A stretch of 64,000 nt of DNA, taken from contig JAFGAS010000035.1 in the NCBI GenBank assembly GCA_016933535.1, positions 124,001-188,000 of the forward strand, given 5' to 3'. The notes below the pieces were generated by a model. That model was given only the letters and a program-made list of their open reading frames with translations. It was not told where the DNA came from and ran no database searches. A program made the translations under genes and the position numbers. Positions 17,787-26,440 of this stretch are shown piece after piece; position 1 is the first letter of the stretch; each line of letters opens with the position of its first letter. Source of the stretch: Candidatus Zymogenaceae bacterium (GTDB lineage: Bacteria > Desulfobacterota > Zymogenia > Zymogenales > Zymogenaceae).

Positions 17787-18824
17787 CTATGAAGCCATAC
17801 CCGACATCTTCTTGGTTATCGCGGTGGCGTCTTTAACCATACGGTCCATCAACTCGGCCACGGTGGGGATGTCGTGGATAAGGCCGGTGGATTGTCCAAC
17901 GGTAAGCACCCCTTTGTTCTTATCTCCCTTTTCAGTCGCCCGCATGATGGCATTAAAGGCGGTGGCCATGTATCCGAGCTGTTTCGCGTTCTTATAGCCG
18001 GATAACATTACCCCAAAGAAGAGCTTCATATAGGGCAGGTGAAGCTGTTCGGCGATAATCCTGGAGTTGATGAGTGCGCCGATGGGGTCAAACCCCTTCT
18101 TAATGGCTTTCCGCGCCGCCGGGGTGTCCAGAACGCGGCACCCCATGCCGTCAAACCGGGTGGAGTAGAGGGTTTCGTCGGCGGTCTTCTCGATGGAGAG
18201 CTCCTTGTAGTAGTCGTGCAACAAGCTCTCTTCTGTAGTCATAAAGCGCGTTCCCATAGCAACACCGTCGGCCCCCAGGGCCAGTGCCGCTGCTAGGCCT
18301 CTACCGTCACCAAAGCCGCCCGCGGCAATGATCGGGATTTTCACGGCGTCGGCGATGGTCGGCACCAGTACCAGGGACGTTACGTCTCCTCCGTGGGCCG
18401 CGGCCTCGTGACCCGTGACGACGACGGCATCCGTTCCGTAGTCCTGTGCGCGCCGTGCATGCCGGGAGTTGACGACCGTTGCGATGACTTTTCCTCCATA
18501 TTCATGGGCGGCCTTGACGATCCAGTCACCCTTACCGAGGGAAAAGTTGATAACGGGCACTTTTTCCTCGAGAAGCACCATGGCGTTTTGGGCCGCCCCG
18601 GGAAACAGGAGCGTGGCATTGGCGCCGAAGGGCTTCTTGGTGTAGGACCTGATTTCTTTGATGGCGGCGCGGGTCTGGTCCGGATCCATGGGGCCGGTGG
18701 CCAGTACACCGAGACCCCCGGCTTCGGAAACCGCGGCCACCATTTTAGGCAGCGAGATCCAGCTCATTCCCGAGAGCATGATGGGGTATTTGATTCCGAA
18801 CATTTCCGTAATTCGCGTCTTCAT
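17787..18824 (-). CDS. Nitronate monooxygenase/FabK-family flavoprotein, copy 2
   Basis: 345 residues, the same length as copy 1 and clearly its paralogue, with long identical stretches (ITEMFGIKYPIMLSGMSWIS, VTGHEAAAHGG, IPIIAAGGFGDGRG, GADGVAMGTRFM). The active-site motif has Ala in place of one Gly of copy 1. Function as for copy 1: an FMN-dependent oxidase or reductase of unproved substrate. It has a separate near-consensus promoter (TTGACA-16-TATAAT) and possibly a second, operator-carrying promoter about 190 bp further upstream. The tandem copies differ in their control signals, which suggests they answer to different inducers. Confidence 0.88.
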   Translation of the reverse strand: MKTRITEMFGIKYPIMLSGMSWISLPKMVAAVSEAGGLGVLATGPMDPDQTRAAIKEIRSYTKKPFGANATLLFPGAAQNAMVLLEEKVPVINFSLGKGDWIVKAAHEYGGKVIATVVNSRHARRAQDYGTDAVVVTGHEAAAHGGDVTSLVLVPTIADAVKIPIIAAGGFGDGRGLAAALALGADGVAMGTRFMTTEESLLHDYYKELSIEKTADETLYSTRFDGMGCRVLDTPAARKAIKKGFDPIGALINSRIIAEQLHLPYMKLFFGVMLSGYKNAKQLGYMATAFNAIMRATEKGDKNKGVLTVGQSTGLIHDIPTVAELMDRMVKDATAITKKMSGMAS

Positions 18825-18883
18825 TCGGCTCCTCCTTGGGGATCTATTACAAAAGTGACAGTGGGCCTACGTAAAACATCTGT

Positions 18884-18911
18884 ATTATATACAAATCAAA
18901 AGGGCTGTCAA
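18884..18911 (-). promoter_or_regulatory. Proximal promoter of flavoprotein gene 2
   Basis: Minus strand TTGACA (18906-18911), 16-bp spacer, TATAAT (18884-18889), 60 bp before the start codon. Confidence 0.7.
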
Positions 18912-19056
18912 ATAAAATACCCGCGCGGGGAACGATCGGGAGCGTCTATAACTCGGGAGGGGGAGCCGAAACGGCAAGGAACCGGAAATTTATCTGAATC
19001 AAGGGAACGGTTCATACTAATAATTAAAATAAATAGGAGAATACCGGGGATAAAAG

Positions 19057-19068
19057 CCGACCAGTCGG
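19057..19068. promoter_or_regulatory. Small TetR-style operator CCGAC-CA-GTCGG
   Basis: Perfect 5-bp arms (CCGAC/GTCGG) around a 2-bp centre, one base downstream of the -10 box of the promoter at 19070-19097. This ACCGAC..GTCGGT type is frequent for TetR-family repressors. No TetR gene lies next to it. Confidence 0.5.
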
Positions 19069-19069
19069 T

Positions 19070-19097
19070 ATAGTATCTACGCAATGGGTTTTGTCAA
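19070..19097 (-). promoter_or_regulatory. Distal promoter reading toward flavoprotein gene 2
   Basis: Minus strand TTGACA (19092-19097), 16-bp spacer, TACTAT (19070-19075). Reading from it leaves about 230 nt of leader before the gene at 18824, with no open frame I would call. The 386-bp gap 18825-19210 otherwise holds nothing I recognise. Confidence 0.55.
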
Positions 19098-19210
19098 GCC
19101 TTATCTCGTACCTACCATATATTAAGGGGATCTATACCGAAGGGAGGCACATAGACCGGGGTATTTTGCGAAGGACTGACAGTCGATAACATATACGCGG
19201 ACAACGGGAG

Positions 19211-20347
19211 CTAAGTCGGCGCCCCGATGATCGGAAAGACCGTCTTTCGTATATAATCGACGACCCGGTCGATTTCCTTTTCATTTCGCTCCTTCGTGGG
19301 GCCGGTGATGTATATATGAGGGTCGGAGAGATTGCCCCATTCGATCTCGGGGCCGGACATAACTCCCGAAAGCATGCCGGCGTAGGGATTTTCAAGTTCT
19401 ATGCCGTTGAGCTCCGCCCAGGCAATAGTCCATGCCCGGGTGGCCTTTTCGAGGTTGTATCCACCTCCTCCCATCCCGACGATCTTTTCGCAGAGGCCGC
19501 CGATTTCCTTGGCGATTGAACGGATGCCGTTATTGGTCAGGGAAAGGTTAGTGAGGGGATCGTTGGCCAGGCTGTCGGCCCCAAGCTGCGCCAGGATTAC
19601 GTCGGGGGAAAACGCCGCTATAGCCTGCGGGACAATTGCCCGAAACGCCTTCAGGTAGAGGTCGTCGTCGGTCTGGGGAGGAACCGGAACGTTAATGGTG
19701 TATCCGCGGCCCTTTCCCTGACCGATCTCGTTTTCAAAGCCGGTACCGGGATAAATCGTATACCCGCTCTGGTGCATGGATATGACCAGCGCCCCGTCGT
19801 CCTCCCAGAAGGCCGCCTGTACCCCGTTGCCGTGATGTGCGTCGATATCGATATAAGCAAATCGCTTGCCCTGCCGCCGGAGGATCCTGCCGGCAACGGC
19901 AATGTCATTGAGGTAACAGAATCCCTCGGCATAGTCGGGAAAGGCATGATGAAATCCGCCGATGGGGTTAAAGGCGACGGCACGTCCGGGGCAGTCCATG
20001 ACGTGGGAGAGCCCAACAAGCGTACCTCCGGCGGCGCAATTGGTCTTTTCGAACATATCAGAAAATATCGGGTTATCTGAGGTCCCCAGGCCGGCCATAA
20101 CGGTATCATCGGTAATTACGCCTTTTCCCGCGTTTCTGAGTGTTTCAAGATAATTAGGGGTATGAAAGAGGAGGAGGAGGTCGTCGGGTATGGAGTCCGG
20201 GTTTACTATAGATATCCACGGTTCATCGATAAGGCCGTATTTTTTGCAGAGATCAAGCATGAGTACGGCGCGCTCGGGACGGAACGGGTGATTCGGGCTG
20301 TATTCAAAACGGGAGAGGGCGTCGGAGTAGATAAAGAAGCTTTTCAT
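19211..20347 (-). CDS. acuC: AcuC-type class I histone-deacetylase-family protein
   Basis: About 378 residues. The arginase/deacetylase fold motifs are present: GGFHHAF (the paired active-site histidines), YIDIDAHHGNGVQAAF (Zn ligands D-x-H), and QLGADSLANDPLTNL (third Zn ligand Asp). The start is put at 20347 (MKSFFIYSDALSRFEYSPNHPFRPERA), where family homology begins; no clear ribosome site is seen, and frames further upstream add improbable residues. AcuC in Bacillus removes acetyl groups from the active-site Lys of acetyl-CoA synthetase. The acyl-CoA synthetase with such a Lys lies 3 kb away, so the same switch is likely here; no acetyltransferase (acuA) is in the window. Confidence 0.88.
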   Translation of the reverse strand: MKSFFIYSDALSRFEYSPNHPFRPERAVLMLDLCKKYGLIDEPWISIVNPDSIPDDLLLLFHTPNYLETLRNAGKGVITDDTVMAGLGTSDNPIFSDMFEKTNCAAGGTLVGLSHVMDCPGRAVAFNPIGGFHHAFPDYAEGFCYLNDIAVAGRILRRQGKRFAYIDIDAHHGNGVQAAFWEDDGALVISMHQSGYTIYPGTGFENEIGQGKGRGYTINVPVPPQTDDDLYLKAFRAIVPQAIAAFSPDVILAQLGADSLANDPLTNLSLTNNGIRSIAKEIGGLCEKIVGMGGGGYNLEKATRAWTIAWAELNGIELENPYAGMLSGVMSGPEIEWGNLSDPHIYITGPTKERNEKEIDRVVDYIRKTVFPIIGAPT

Positions 20348-20544
20348 GGGAAGAGCCCACATCGATTGAGGGAACCAGTCGTTGAAGACACCCTCGAAAA
20401 AGTAAGGAGAACCGCCCAATATCGGGCAGGTATTATTTCTGATAAAGACAACGAATATAGCACAGGAACCCATACTATTTCGCGTCTATGCGAATCTTAT
20501 ATCAGGAACAGAGGCCAAGTCAATAAAAAAGCCCGGCCCGGTTA

Positions 20545-20572
20545 TTGACAGGGATGTGTAAAATACTATATT
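20545..20572 (+). promoter_or_regulatory. Upstream promoter of the fadR-beta-oxidation block
   Basis: TTGACA (20545-20550), 16-bp spacer, TATATT (20567-20572). It lies 45 bp before a second promoter. Confidence 0.5.
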
Positions 20573-20589
20573 TCTAACGTAAAAAAAGC

Positions 20590-20619
20590 TTGACACCGTT
20601 CAATTTTTTGTGCTAAAAA
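20590..20619 (+). promoter_or_regulatory. Operator-proximal promoter of the fadR-like gene
   Basis: TTGACA (20590-20595), 18-bp spacer, TAAAAA (20614-20619), directly followed by the dyad at 20623. Confidence 0.6.
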
Positions 20620-20622
20620 TCT

Positions 20623-20640
20623 TGAATGAATAATCATTCA
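20623..20640 (+). promoter_or_regulatory. FadR-like operator, dyad 2
   Basis: TGAATGAATAATCATTCA: 7-bp perfect arms (TGAATGA/TCATTCA), 4-bp spacer. It agrees with the reported Bacillus subtilis FadR (YsiA) consensus TGAATGAMTANTCATTCA as I remember it. Position just after the -10 box fits repression. Confidence 0.8.
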
Positions 20641-20762
20641 TTATCATTGCTAAGGCCCCGGCCGGCATGGATAGTGACAAAAGAAAAAATGCTCGCCTCG
20701 AGAGAGATACGCGCGGCTCGTCAGGATCACAAGAAACACAATTCAATGGGGTGCATCGACTC

Positions 20763-21356
20763 ATGAGGGGAGAAGACAAGCACGACAGGATCATAAAAGC
20801 CGCTATTAAGGTCTTCGCAAAGAACGGTTTTTACAATTCCCGCGTATCGGAAATTGCAAAAGAAGCCCAGGTGGCCGATGGTACGGTCTATCTCTATTTC
20901 AAGAATAAAGACGACATCCTTATCCGTCTATTCGAAGAAGAGATGGATAAGATCATCACCAATATGAAAGGAGAGATGGATAATATTCCCAATCCGGACG
21001 AGAAGCTCAGGAGATTTGCCGTCGTTCATCTCAATATGGTCCGGGAGAATAAGAGCCTTGCCGAAGTCATTCAGGTTGAGTTGAGGCAGAGCTCGAAATT
21101 CATGCACGAATATAAGAACCGAAAGTTCATCGAATATCTCAATATCATTTCGACAATCGTCAAAGAAGGCCAGCGGACCGGCTACTTCCGAACCGACATC
21201 ATGCCCGGTCTCTTCAAACGCTCTTTTTTCGGGGCGCTGGACGAACTCTCCAATATGTTTGTCTTCTCGACAAAAAGAAAATATAATGTCGAAATGGCGG
21301 CGGATCAGGTCTCCTCGTTCTTCATCGCCGGGCTCCTTCCTGATAGTAATCATTAG
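20763..21356 (+). CDS. fadR: FadR (YsiA)-like TetR repressor of fatty acid degradation
   Basis: 197 residues. The DNA-binding domain reads DRIIKAAIKVFAKNGFY then SRVSEIAKEAQVADGTVYLYFKNKDDIL, very like Bacillus FadR, and the ligand domain carries QVELRQS. Family members bind long-chain acyl-CoA and then leave the DNA. The start at 20763 gives the usual nine residues before the first helix; an in-frame ATG at 20667 would add 32 residues of charged, non-family sequence. It heads the run hydroxyacyl-CoA dehydrogenase, acyl-CoA dehydrogenase, etfB, etfA, much as fadR does in the Bacillus lcfA-fadR-fadB-etfB-etfA operon, and its own operator precedes it. Candidate regulator of all three dyads in the window. 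Confidence 0.88.
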   Translation: MRGEDKHDRIIKAAIKVFAKNGFYNSRVSEIAKEAQVADGTVYLYFKNKDDILIRLFEEEMDKIITNMKGEMDNIPNPDEKLRRFAVVHLNMVRENKSLAEVIQVELRQSSKFMHEYKNRKFIEYLNIISTIVKEGQRTGYFRTDIMPGLFKRSFFGALDELSNMFVFSTKRKYNVEMAADQVSSFFIAGLLPDSNH

Positions 21357-21437
21357 GACGTCAGCGAAGAGAAGCCCTGGCTTAAGATAACGGATAAAGG
21401 AAATTTAAATTATATATGTTTTAAAGGAGACATTTCT

Positions 21438-23414
21438 ATGGAAATCAAGAAGGTTGGGGTCATCGGGGGAGGCGCCATGGGAGGAGGAATCGCCTATCTC
21501 CTTTCCTCCGTGGGGATCGTGACCATTGTTAAGGACATCGAGCAAAAATTTGTCGATAAGGCCCTTGAAAACTGTAAGAGGATATACGACGGCGGCATTA
21601 AGAAGGGAAAGACCACGCAGGAAGCCGCAGACAAGGGAATGTCCCTTATAACCGGAACGCTCAAGTACGACGAGTTAAAAGACGTGGATCTTATCATCGA
21701 GGCGGTCCCGGAAGTGATGGACATTAAAAAGAAGGTTTTCGCGGATCTCGACGCGGTGTGTCCCGAACATACGATCTTTGCTACCAATACCTCTTCGCTT
21801 TCGATAGAAGATATTGCCAAGGCGACAAAACGACCGTCAAAGGTGATTGGGCTACATTTCTTCAACCCGGCTAACGTCATGCGGCTGGTGGAGGTCATCC
21901 ATTATCCCGGAACCGCCCCCGAGGTTGTCGATCAGCTCATGGACTTTTCCGTAAAGATTAAAAAGACCCCCATAGAGGTGGGGAACTGCGCCGGATTTGC
22001 CGTCAACCGCGTTCTGATACCGTATATGGGAGAGGCGATGGCTACTCTGCTGGACACGCCCGGGCTGACCACCGCGGATATTGATAAGGCGGCCACGCAG
22101 TTCGGGATGCCGATGGGACCGTTTGCGCTGACCGACCTGGTGGGCATGGATGTAGGAACCCATGCGGCGGGGACGCTGGAGGCGGCTTACGGCGCCAGAT
22201 GCGCGGTATCTCCCATCATGAAGGCCATGGTCAAAGAAGGACTCCTGGGGCAGAAGACCAAGAAGGGCTTCTACGATTACGAGAAAGAAGGATCTCCCAA
22301 CAGCGCCGAATTCCTCAAAATCCTCGAAGAAGAGCGCAAAAACGCAAAGACAACCCAGGCGCCATTTGACTACATCCGGCTCCTGCTCGTTCAGATTCGT
22401 GAGGCATTGATGATCGTGGAAGAGGGATTTGCCGAGCCCCACGATATAGACACCGGTATGGTCATGGGCACCGGTTTCCCGTACAAGGTTGCCTGGGGCC
22501 CGCTCCACTATGGTGAAGAGATTATCGGCTGGGACAAAATTAAGGCGAAATTCGATGAGTATGCCAAGACTGTCGACCCCGTAAAGTTCAAGGCTCCGGC
22601 GATTCTCGACAAGCTTGCCAAGGGAACGATGCGTCTGCTCAAGCGTGCGCACTACAAGGTTGATGCAAACGGTGTTGCCGTTATGCAGATAGACAACCCG
22701 CCGATGAACGCGCTGGCGGAAAAAACGGTCCTCGATATAGACGAGGCCTTCGATAAGGCGCTGGCCGATCCGAAGGTCAAGGTTGTTGTCCTTACGGGCG
22801 CGGGTTCCGTCTTTGTGGCCGGTGCCGATATCAAGGAGATACAATATGTTAATGATAAAGAGCAGGGCATCAAGCTGACCCGTATGGGCCAGACGGTCCT
22901 CAATAAAATTGAAAATTCTCGAAAACCGGTCATCGCGGCCATCAACGGCTACTGCCTCGGGGGCGGCCTCGAAATAGCGTCGGCCTGTCATATTCGATAC
23001 GCGTCCAGTAAGGCCATGATCGGAGTCCCCGAAATCAACCTCGGCATTATCCCGGGTTTCGGGGGAACCCAGCGGGTTCCCCGGCATGTCGGCAAGGCCC
23101 GAGGAATTGAACTGGTGCTCACCGGCCGTTTCATGACGGCCCAGGAGGCCTACGAGTACGGCCTTGTACAGAAGGTCGCGCCGGCGTCTGAAATCCTTGC
23201 CGAGGCCAAGGGGCTGGCAACGCAGATAGCAAAGAAGGGTCAAATCGCGGTTGCGGTCGCCATGGAGGCGATTTGTGAGGGGTTGAAGGTCTCCCAGGAT
23301 GAAGGAATGAAGATAGAATCAGAATGCTTCGGCAGGCTTTGCCTCACCGAAGACAAGAAAGAAGGGATATCGGCCTTCATCGACAAGCGGGAGGCCAAGT
23401 TCAAAGATAAATAA
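21438..23414 (+). CDS. 3-hydroxyacyl-CoA dehydrogenase / enoyl-CoA hydratase fusion (reversed order)
   Basis: 658 residues. The N-terminal half is the NAD-dependent dehydrogenase: GVIGGGAMGGG at residues 7-17, HFFNPANVMRLVEVI with its catalytic His, and NRVLIPYMGEA. From about residue 410 an enoyl-CoA hydratase/crotonase domain follows, with AGADIKEI for the oxyanion hole, YCLGGGLEIASAC and PEINLGIIPGFGGTQR carrying the two catalytic Glu. It therefore does hydration and the second oxidation step of beta-oxidation. Classical FadB has the opposite order; this order is known from archaeal and some anaerobic bacterial proteins. AAAGGAG precedes the ATG by 8 nt. No thiolase gene is in this block. 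Confidence 0.92.
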   Translation: MEIKKVGVIGGGAMGGGIAYLLSSVGIVTIVKDIEQKFVDKALENCKRIYDGGIKKGKTTQEAADKGMSLITGTLKYDELKDVDLIIEAVPEVMDIKKKVFADLDAVCPEHTIFATNTSSLSIEDIAKATKRPSKVIGLHFFNPANVMRLVEVIHYPGTAPEVVDQLMDFSVKIKKTPIEVGNCAGFAVNRVLIPYMGEAMATLLDTPGLTTADIDKAATQFGMPMGPFALTDLVGMDVGTHAAGTLEAAYGARCAVSPIMKAMVKEGLLGQKTKKGFYDYEKEGSPNSAEFLKILEEERKNAKTTQAPFDYIRLLLVQIREALMIVEEGFAEPHDIDTGMVMGTGFPYKVAWGPLHYGEEIIGWDKIKAKFDEYAKTVDPVKFKAPAILDKLAKGTMRLLKRAHYKVDANGVAVMQIDNPPMNALAEKTVLDIDEAFDKALADPKVKVVVLTGAGSVFVAGADIKEIQYVNDKEQGIKLTRMGQTVLNKIENSRKPVIAAINGYCLGGGLEIASACHIRYASSKAMIGVPEINLGIIPGFGGTQRVPRHVGKARGIELVLTGRFMTAQEAYEYGLVQKVAPASEILAEAKGLATQIAKKGQIAVAVAMEAICEGLKVSQDEGMKIESECFGRLCLTEDKKEGISAFIDKREAKFKDK

Positions 23415-23497
23415 GCAATGAGAGCCCTCTCCACGGGGCTGGGTGTAACTTGTTCCCACGGAGGGGTGTCCGTGATACAACGAAAGGGGGTGAAACG

Positions 23498-24646
23498 GTG
23501 TATTTTGAACTGAACGATGAACAAAAAATGATCCTCGATATGACTCGGAAATTCGCCGAGGAGGAGGTTAAGCCGAAGGCTGAAGAAGTCGATCGAAATC
23601 ATATGTATCCCGCCGATAATATTAAACAAATGGCTGAACTCGGCCTCATGGGTATGGTATTCCCGGAAAAATACGGCGGTGCGGGGATGGACTACATATC
23701 ATACTCGATCGCGGTTGAAGAGATATCACGGCACTGTGCGTCGACCGGCGTTGTTATGAGTGCCCATACATCTCTGTGCACTGCCCCAATCTATTATTTC
23801 GGCACGGAAGAACAGAAGCAGAAGTTCCTTCCTCCGCTGGCCAAGGGAGAGAAGATCGGCTGTTTCGGTATGACCGAGGCCAATGCCGGGTCCGATTCGG
23901 CCGGCACCCGGACAACCGCAAAAAAAACCGGGGACCACTATATCGTCAACGGAACGAAGAATTTCATCACGAACGGACGGGAGGCCGATACCGCCGTCGT
24001 CCTGGTCAGGACCGGAGACGACAAGCATAAGGGACTTTCCATGATGATCATGGAAAAGGGGATGCCCGGTTTTTCGGTAGGTAAAGTCGAAGATAAACTC
24101 GGTATACGCGGATCATCGACCGTGGAACTTGTCTTTGAGGAGGTAAAGGTTCCGGCGACGAACCTGCTGGGGCAAGAGGGAGAGGGATTCAAGATCGGGA
24201 TGCACACGCTGGACGGCGGGCGCATCGGGATCGCGTCCCAGGCCCTCGGAATCGCCAGAGGATGTCTGGAGGAAAGCATTAGTTTCGGCCAGGCGCGCGA
24301 GCAATTCGGGCAGCCTGTCATAAACTTCCAGTCCCTCCAATGGATGATCGCTGATATGGCCACCCGTATCGACGCGGCCAGACACCTTACGTGGTGTGCG
24401 GCCAAACTCAAATCCCTGGGTAACATGCGGTTTTCGAAGGAAGCCGCGATGGCCAAGCTTTTCGCCTCCGAAACGGCCATGTGGGCGGCAACGAAGGCGA
24501 TCCAGATTCACGGCGGATACGGCTATACAACGGACTATCCCGTTGAGCGGTATTTCCGGGACGCAAAAATCACGGAAATCTATGAAGGGACGTCAGAAGT
24601 GCAGCGCCTTGTTATCGCGGCGACTCTGACAAGGGATAAGAAGTAG
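23498..24646 (+). CDS. Acyl-CoA dehydrogenase (short-/medium-chain type)
   Basis: 382 residues, the standard length. Seen: GCFGMTEANAGSD (FAD/substrate loop), NGTKNFITNG, GRIGIASQALGIA, QIHGGYGYTTDYPVERYFRD, and IYEGTSEVQRLVIA, in which the Glu is the catalytic base of short/medium-chain enzymes. It takes acyl-CoA to trans-2-enoyl-CoA and hands electrons to ETF. The GTG at 23498 is chosen as start because AAAGGGGGTG lies just upstream; an in-frame ATG at 23450 lacks a site. Gene order fadB-like, ACAD, etfB, etfA makes this a complete oxidation and electron-transfer module. Confidence 0.95.
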   Translation: MYFELNDEQKMILDMTRKFAEEEVKPKAEEVDRNHMYPADNIKQMAELGLMGMVFPEKYGGAGMDYISYSIAVEEISRHCASTGVVMSAHTSLCTAPIYYFGTEEQKQKFLPPLAKGEKIGCFGMTEANAGSDSAGTRTTAKKTGDHYIVNGTKNFITNGREADTAVVLVRTGDDKHKGLSMMIMEKGMPGFSVGKVEDKLGIRGSSTVELVFEEVKVPATNLLGQEGEGFKIGMHTLDGGRIGIASQALGIARGCLEESISFGQAREQFGQPVINFQSLQWMIADMATRIDAARHLTWCAAKLKSLGNMRFSKEAAMAKLFASETAMWAATKAIQIHGGYGYTTDYPVERYFRDAKITEIYEGTSEVQRLVIAATLTRDKK

Positions 24647-24669
24647 ATTATTATTAAGGAGGAATAAAA

Positions 24670-25431
24670 GTGAACTCAGCTGTTATTCTTAAGCAGGTTC
24701 CCGATACCGAGGCCCTGATCAAGGTGAAGCCTGACGGCACCGGCATCGTCAAGGAAGGGGTCAAATTCGTGATCAATCCCTATGACGAGTTCGGCGTCGA
24801 GGAAGCCCTCAAGAAGAAAGAGGCCGCAGGTTCCGGGGAAGTAACCATCGTCAGTATCGGTCCGGACCGCTCGGTGGAGTCCATTCGGACGGCCCTGGCG
24901 ATGGGCGCCGACAAGGGTGTTCTCCTCAAAATCGGGGAGGACGAATATTCCGACGCGCTGGCAACGGCAAAGGCCCTGGCCGAGGAGCTCAAAGGCAAGG
25001 ACTATAAGATCATCTTCTGCGGCAAACAGGCCATTGACGATGATATGGCCCAGATCGGACCGATGGTTGCCGAGCTGATGGGACTGCCCTGCGTTACCGT
25101 TGTAACGAAGGTGGACGTCTCCGGCGATAAGGCCGTGTGTTCCAGAGAGATCGAAGGCGGCAAAGAGATAGTCGAGGTTGCGCTGCCTGCCGTTATATCC
25201 TGCCAGAAGGGCCTCAACGAGCCGCGTTACGCATCGCTTCCCGGTATCATGAAGGCTAAAAAGAAACCGCTGGATATTAAAGACACTAAGCTGGACGCCC
25301 CCAAGGCGACGATCGACAAGTGGGAAAATCCGCCGCAACGGGCAGCGGGACGCATCATTGAAGGGGACGACGCGGCTGCCAAGGCGGCGGCGCTGGTAAA
25401 GGCCCTCAGACAGGAAGCAAAGGTTATCTAA
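24670..25431 (+). CDS. etfB: Electron transfer flavoprotein beta subunit
   Basis: 253 residues, GTG start with AAGGAGG 7 nt upstream. Family motifs: the opening VILKQVPDTEA, FVINPYDEFGVEEAL, ALAMGADKGVLL and the ETF-beta signature region around VALPAVISCQKGLNEPRYASLPGIMKAKKKP, which includes the recognition loop for acyl-CoA dehydrogenase. Together with EtfA it takes electrons from the acyl-CoA dehydrogenase encoded just before. Typical length and no sign of the extra features of bifurcating ETF that I could identify with certainty. Confidence 0.95.
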   Translation: MNSAVILKQVPDTEALIKVKPDGTGIVKEGVKFVINPYDEFGVEEALKKKEAAGSGEVTIVSIGPDRSVESIRTALAMGADKGVLLKIGEDEYSDALATAKALAEELKGKDYKIIFCGKQAIDDDMAQIGPMVAELMGLPCVTVVTKVDVSGDKAVCSREIEGGKEIVEVALPAVISCQKGLNEPRYASLPGIMKAKKKPLDIKDTKLDAPKATIDKWENPPQRAAGRIIEGDDAAAKAAALVKALRQEAKVI

Positions 25432-25462
25432 TCCCCCAAGGTAATGAAAAAGGAGAATAAAA

Positions 25463-26437
25463 ATGGCAAAGGAAGTTCTCGTATTTGCCGAACAGCGGGG
25501 GGGCGCCTTAAAAAAGGTCTCCTTCGAAATGGTCAGCACGGGGCGCAAGCTCGCCGATAAAGTGGGCGGTGAATGTGCCGCAGTTCTGGTAGGCGACGGC
25601 GTTTCGGGTATAGCGGCCGAGCTCGGAAAATACGGCGCGGATAAAGTATACATCGTCGAGGATCCCAAGCTGAAGGACTACGTCCCGGACCTCTACGCCC
25701 AGGCGGTTGCGGAAGTCGCAAAGGACGCCAAAATCTTCATAGGCGGCGCCACGGCAATGGGCAAGGATCTGTTCCCGCGGATAGCCGCACGTCTCAGCAC
25801 GGCAATGGCCTCCGACTGCGTTAAGCTCGAAGCAGAAGGCGGTAACCTCGTTGCCTTCCGTCCGGTGTTTGCCGGAAAGGCATTTGTTACGATAAAGATC
25901 AGCTCCTCGCCCCAAATGGCGACGGGAAGGCCCAAAGTATTTCCCGCCGACGAAAGTGCAAAGGCCGGCGCGGTCGAAAAGGTTGCGATAACGCTGGACG
26001 CCCCCAAGGCCGTCCTCAAAGAGCTGGCCCAGGATACGAGCGGCCGCCTCGATCTGACCGAGGCCGATATTATAGTATCGGGCGGTCGCGGTATGAAGGG
26101 CCCGGAAAACTACAATATCATCGAGGAGCTTGTTGACGCCCTTGGCGCGGCCGCCACGGTCGGTGCATCGCGGGCGGCTGTGGACGCCGGGTGGCGGCCC
26201 CACAGCGACCAGGTAGGACAGACCGGGAAAACCGTGTCTCCCTCACTTTACATCGCATGCGGTATTTCCGGCGCGATTCAGCACCTGGCCGGTATGGGCT
26301 CATCAAAATTTATCGTTGCCGTCAATAAGGATGCCGACGCTCCGATATTTGCACGGGCCGATTATGGCATTGTCGATGATCTCTTTAAGGTGGTCCCCGA
26401 GATTACCAAGGAGGTCAAGAAGCTTTTGGCCGAATAA
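25463..26437 (+). CDS. etfA: Electron transfer flavoprotein alpha subunit
   Basis: 324 residues, AAAGGAG upstream. The C-terminal FAD domain is intact: ADIIVSGGRGMKGPENY, VGASRAAVDAGWRPHSDQVGQTGKTVSPSLYIACGISGAIQHLAGM and VAVNKDADAPIFARADYG. It forms the ETF heterodimer with EtfB and passes electrons to the membrane oxidoreductase encoded downstream. A strong hairpin with T-run stands directly after its stop codon. Confidence 0.96.
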   Translation: MAKEVLVFAEQRGGALKKVSFEMVSTGRKLADKVGGECAAVLVGDGVSGIAAELGKYGADKVYIVEDPKLKDYVPDLYAQAVAEVAKDAKIFIGGATAMGKDLFPRIAARLSTAMASDCVKLEAEGGNLVAFRPVFAGKAFVTIKISSSPQMATGRPKVFPADESAKAGAVEKVAITLDAPKAVLKELAQDTSGRLDLTEADIIVSGGRGMKGPENYNIIEELVDALGAAATVGASRAAVDAGWRPHSDQVGQTGKTVSPSLYIACGISGAIQHLAGMGSSKFIVAVNKDADAPIFARADYGIVDDLFKVVPEITKEVKKLLAE

Positions 26438-26440
26438 CCG

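Noticed and set aside
21852-23243. Open frame of 463 codons on the minus strand
   Set aside because: Shadow of the hydroxyacyl-CoA dehydrogenase/enoyl-CoA hydratase fusion; no ribosome site or recognisable domain.
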